Shown here: positions 62,371-64,000 of the stretch, one piece after another
Layout: every line of letters starts with the position of its first letter
How positions within the stretch are numbered: position 1 is the stretch's first letter
Source of the DNA: Branchipolynoe longqiensis
Taxonomy: Eukaryota; Annelida; Polychaeta; Phyllodocida; Polynoidae
Length of the DNA stretch: 64,000 nt
NCBI GenBank assembly: GCA_030323885.1
Contig: CM059186.1
Span: 170,113,230-170,177,229 of the forward strand
Reading direction: 5' to 3'
The notes under the pieces: model-generated
Told to the model about the DNA's origin: nothing
The model's input: only the letters and a program-made list of their open reading frames with translations
Databases searched by the model: none
Translations under genes and position numbers: made by a program

Positions 62371-63816
62371 AGTGCAAGTTGGACATGTAAGATCTAAATT
62401 CTAATCTAGAGCAGCAAACGGCACTAAATGTTGAATTAGTTAACAGTGCAAGTTGGACATGTAAAATCTAAGCTAGAGCAGCAAACGGCACTAAATGCTG
62501 AATTAGTTAACAGTACAAGTTGGACATGTAAGATCTAATCTAGAGCAGCAAACGGCACTAAATGCTGAATTAGTTAACAGTGCAAGTTGGACATGTAAGA
62601 TCTAATCTAGAGCAGCAAACGGCACTAAGTGCTGAATTAGTTAACAGTGCAAGTTGGACATGTAAAATCTAATCTAGAGCAGCAAACGGCACTAAGTGCT
62701 GAATTAGTTAACAGTGCAAGTTGGACATGTAAGATCTAATCTAGAGCAGCAAACGGCACTAAATGCTGAATTAGTTAACAGTGCAAGTTGGACATGTAAA
62801 ATCTAATCTAGAGCAGCAAACGGCACTAAATGCTGAATTAGTTAACAGTGCAAGTTGGACATGTAAGATCTAATCTAGAGCAGCAAACGGCACTAAATGC
62901 TGAATTAGTTAACAGTGCAAGTTGGACATGTAAGATCTAATCTAGAGCAGCAAACGGCACTAAATGCTGAATTAGTTAACAGTGCAAGTTGGACATGTAG
63001 GATCTAATCTAGAGCAGCAAACGGCACTAAATGCTGAATTAGTTAACAGTGCAAGTTGGACATGTAAGATCTAATCTAGAGCAGCAAACGGCACTAAATG
63101 CTGAATTAGTTAACAGTACAAGTTGGACATGTAAGATCTAATCTAGAGCAGCAAACTGCACTAAGTGCTGAATTAGTTAACAGTGCAAGTTGGACATGTA
63201 AAATCTAATCTAGAGCAGCAAACGGCACTAAGTGCTGAATTAGTTAACAGTGCAAGTTGGACATGTAAGATCTAATCTAGAGCAGCAAACGGCACTAAAT
63301 GCTGAATTAGTTAACAGTGCAAGTTGGACATGTAAAATCTAATCTAGAGCAGCAAACGGCACTAAATGCTGAATTAGTTAACAGTGCAAGTTGGACATGT
63401 AAGATCTAATCTAGAGCAGCAAACGGCACTAAATGCTGAATTAGTTAACAGTGCAAGTTGGACATGTAAGATCTAATCTAGAGCAGCAAACGGCACTAAA
63501 TGCTGAATTAGTTAACAGTGCAAGTTGGACATGTAGGATCTAATCTAGAGCAGCAAACGGCACTAAATGCTGAATTAGTTAACAGTGCAAGTTGGACATG
63601 TAAGATCTAATCTAGAGCAGCAAACTGCACTAAATGCTGAATTAGTTAACAGTGCAAGTTGGACATGTAAAATCTAATCTAGAGCAGCAAACGGCACTAA
63701 ATGCTGAATTAGTTAACAGTGCAAGTTGGACATGTAAGATCTAATCTAGAGCAGCAAACGGCACTAAATGCTGAATTAGTTAACAGTGCAAGTTGGACAT
63801 GTAAAATCTAATCTAG
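62371..63816. repeat. 67 bp satellite array, about 21.5 units, MITE-1-derived
   Basis: Unit: GTGCAAGTTGGACATGTAAG, ATCTAATCTAGAGCAGCAAA, CGGCACTAAATGCTGAATTA, GTTAACA. Units are nearly identical; diagnostic variants are AAGATC/AAAATC/AGGATC, CGGC/CTGC and AAATG/AAGTG. The first unit has an eight-base insertion and the last is cut at CTAATCTAGG. Three blocks match MITE-1 interior in order and spacing. Confidence 0.93.
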
Positions 63817-63822
63817 GTGCAC

Positions 63823-64000
63823 CGGACGCGGTGGTTGAATCGGCAGAGCGCAGGCCTCCCGTGCGGGAGATCGGAAGTCAGATTTTCTTTTCATTCTTTA
63901 TTTTCTTTTGTTGTTGTTTAACGCCCCCCCCCCTGCCCCCCCACCAGCAACAAAACTAGACATCGGCTATTGGGGGTCCGGGAGTTTGATTCCCAATCGA
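63823..64000 (+). mobile_element. SINE-A head split by a short insertion, running off the window
   Basis: Head GACGCGGTGGTTGAATCGGC at 63825-63880, then about 90 bases of T-rich/C-rich sequence (TTTGTTGTTGTTTAACGCC), then head sequence resumes GTCCGGGAGTTTGATTCCCA at the window edge. Confidence 0.65.

Noticed and set aside
62371..63816. CRISPR-like array
   Set aside because: Units are contiguous 67-mers without unique spacers, in an animal-type genome, and related to a transposon.

Overview
The window looks like intergenic or deeply intronic DNA from an animal, most likely a marine invertebrate. A mollusc or another lophotrochozoan is my guess, but it is weakly held: it rests on general repeat style (many tRNA-headed SINEs, TIR elements with internal satellites, a tyrosine-recombinase retrotransposon), and no host gene allows a phylogenetic call. 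I found no convincing host protein-coding gene, rRNA or tRNA gene. Most long open frames here are artefacts of minisatellites whose period is a multiple of 3.

The backbone is a dense mosaic of mobile elements. SINE-A, a tRNA-headed SINE of about 340 bp, occurs about 25 times on both strands. There are also SINE-C (type II tRNA-like head), SINE-D (a second tRNA-like head), repeat B (ends in CAATAAA plus an A run), two LINE relics, and several families of short TIR elements. The commonest TIR family, MITE-1, has about 14 copies or fragments; its ends read TTAAAGCTGCATAGTCCGAT and the inverse. Three pogo/Tigger-like elements lie between 32.8 and 36.4 kb. Single elements of other families lie at 18.7, 24.7, 25.6, 26.4, 35.8, 43.4 and 52.7 kb. 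Many are nested, which gives a relative insertion order.

The main autonomous-type element is at 11028-15987 on the minus strand: a DIRS-order, Ngaro-like retrotransposon. It has the order Gag-like, RT, RNase H, tyrosine recombinase, and split direct repeats arranged A1-ORFs-B1-A2-B2. All its reading frames are broken by frameshifts, but its terminal repeats are nearly complete.

Tandem repeats fill much of the rest: a 20-bp G-rich array (3.9-5.4 kb), a 55-bp array (28.4-29.6 kb), a 35-bp array (38.0-38.6 kb, and again at 40.7 kb), an ACCT-type array (39.3-40.3 kb), a decayed array of about 110 bp (50.6-51.3 kb), a two-subfamily 45-bp array (55.7-57.5 kb), and a 67-bp satellite (62.4-63.8 kb). 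The 67-bp satellite carries, in order, three blocks of MITE-1 internal sequence and starts abruptly inside a MITE-1 copy, so it appears to be a satellite born from a transposon. This and the split-direct-repeat element are the most interesting parts of the window.

Coordinates of degenerate repeats are good to roughly 5-20 bases. All family names (SINE-A, MITE-1 and so on) are local labels, not database names.
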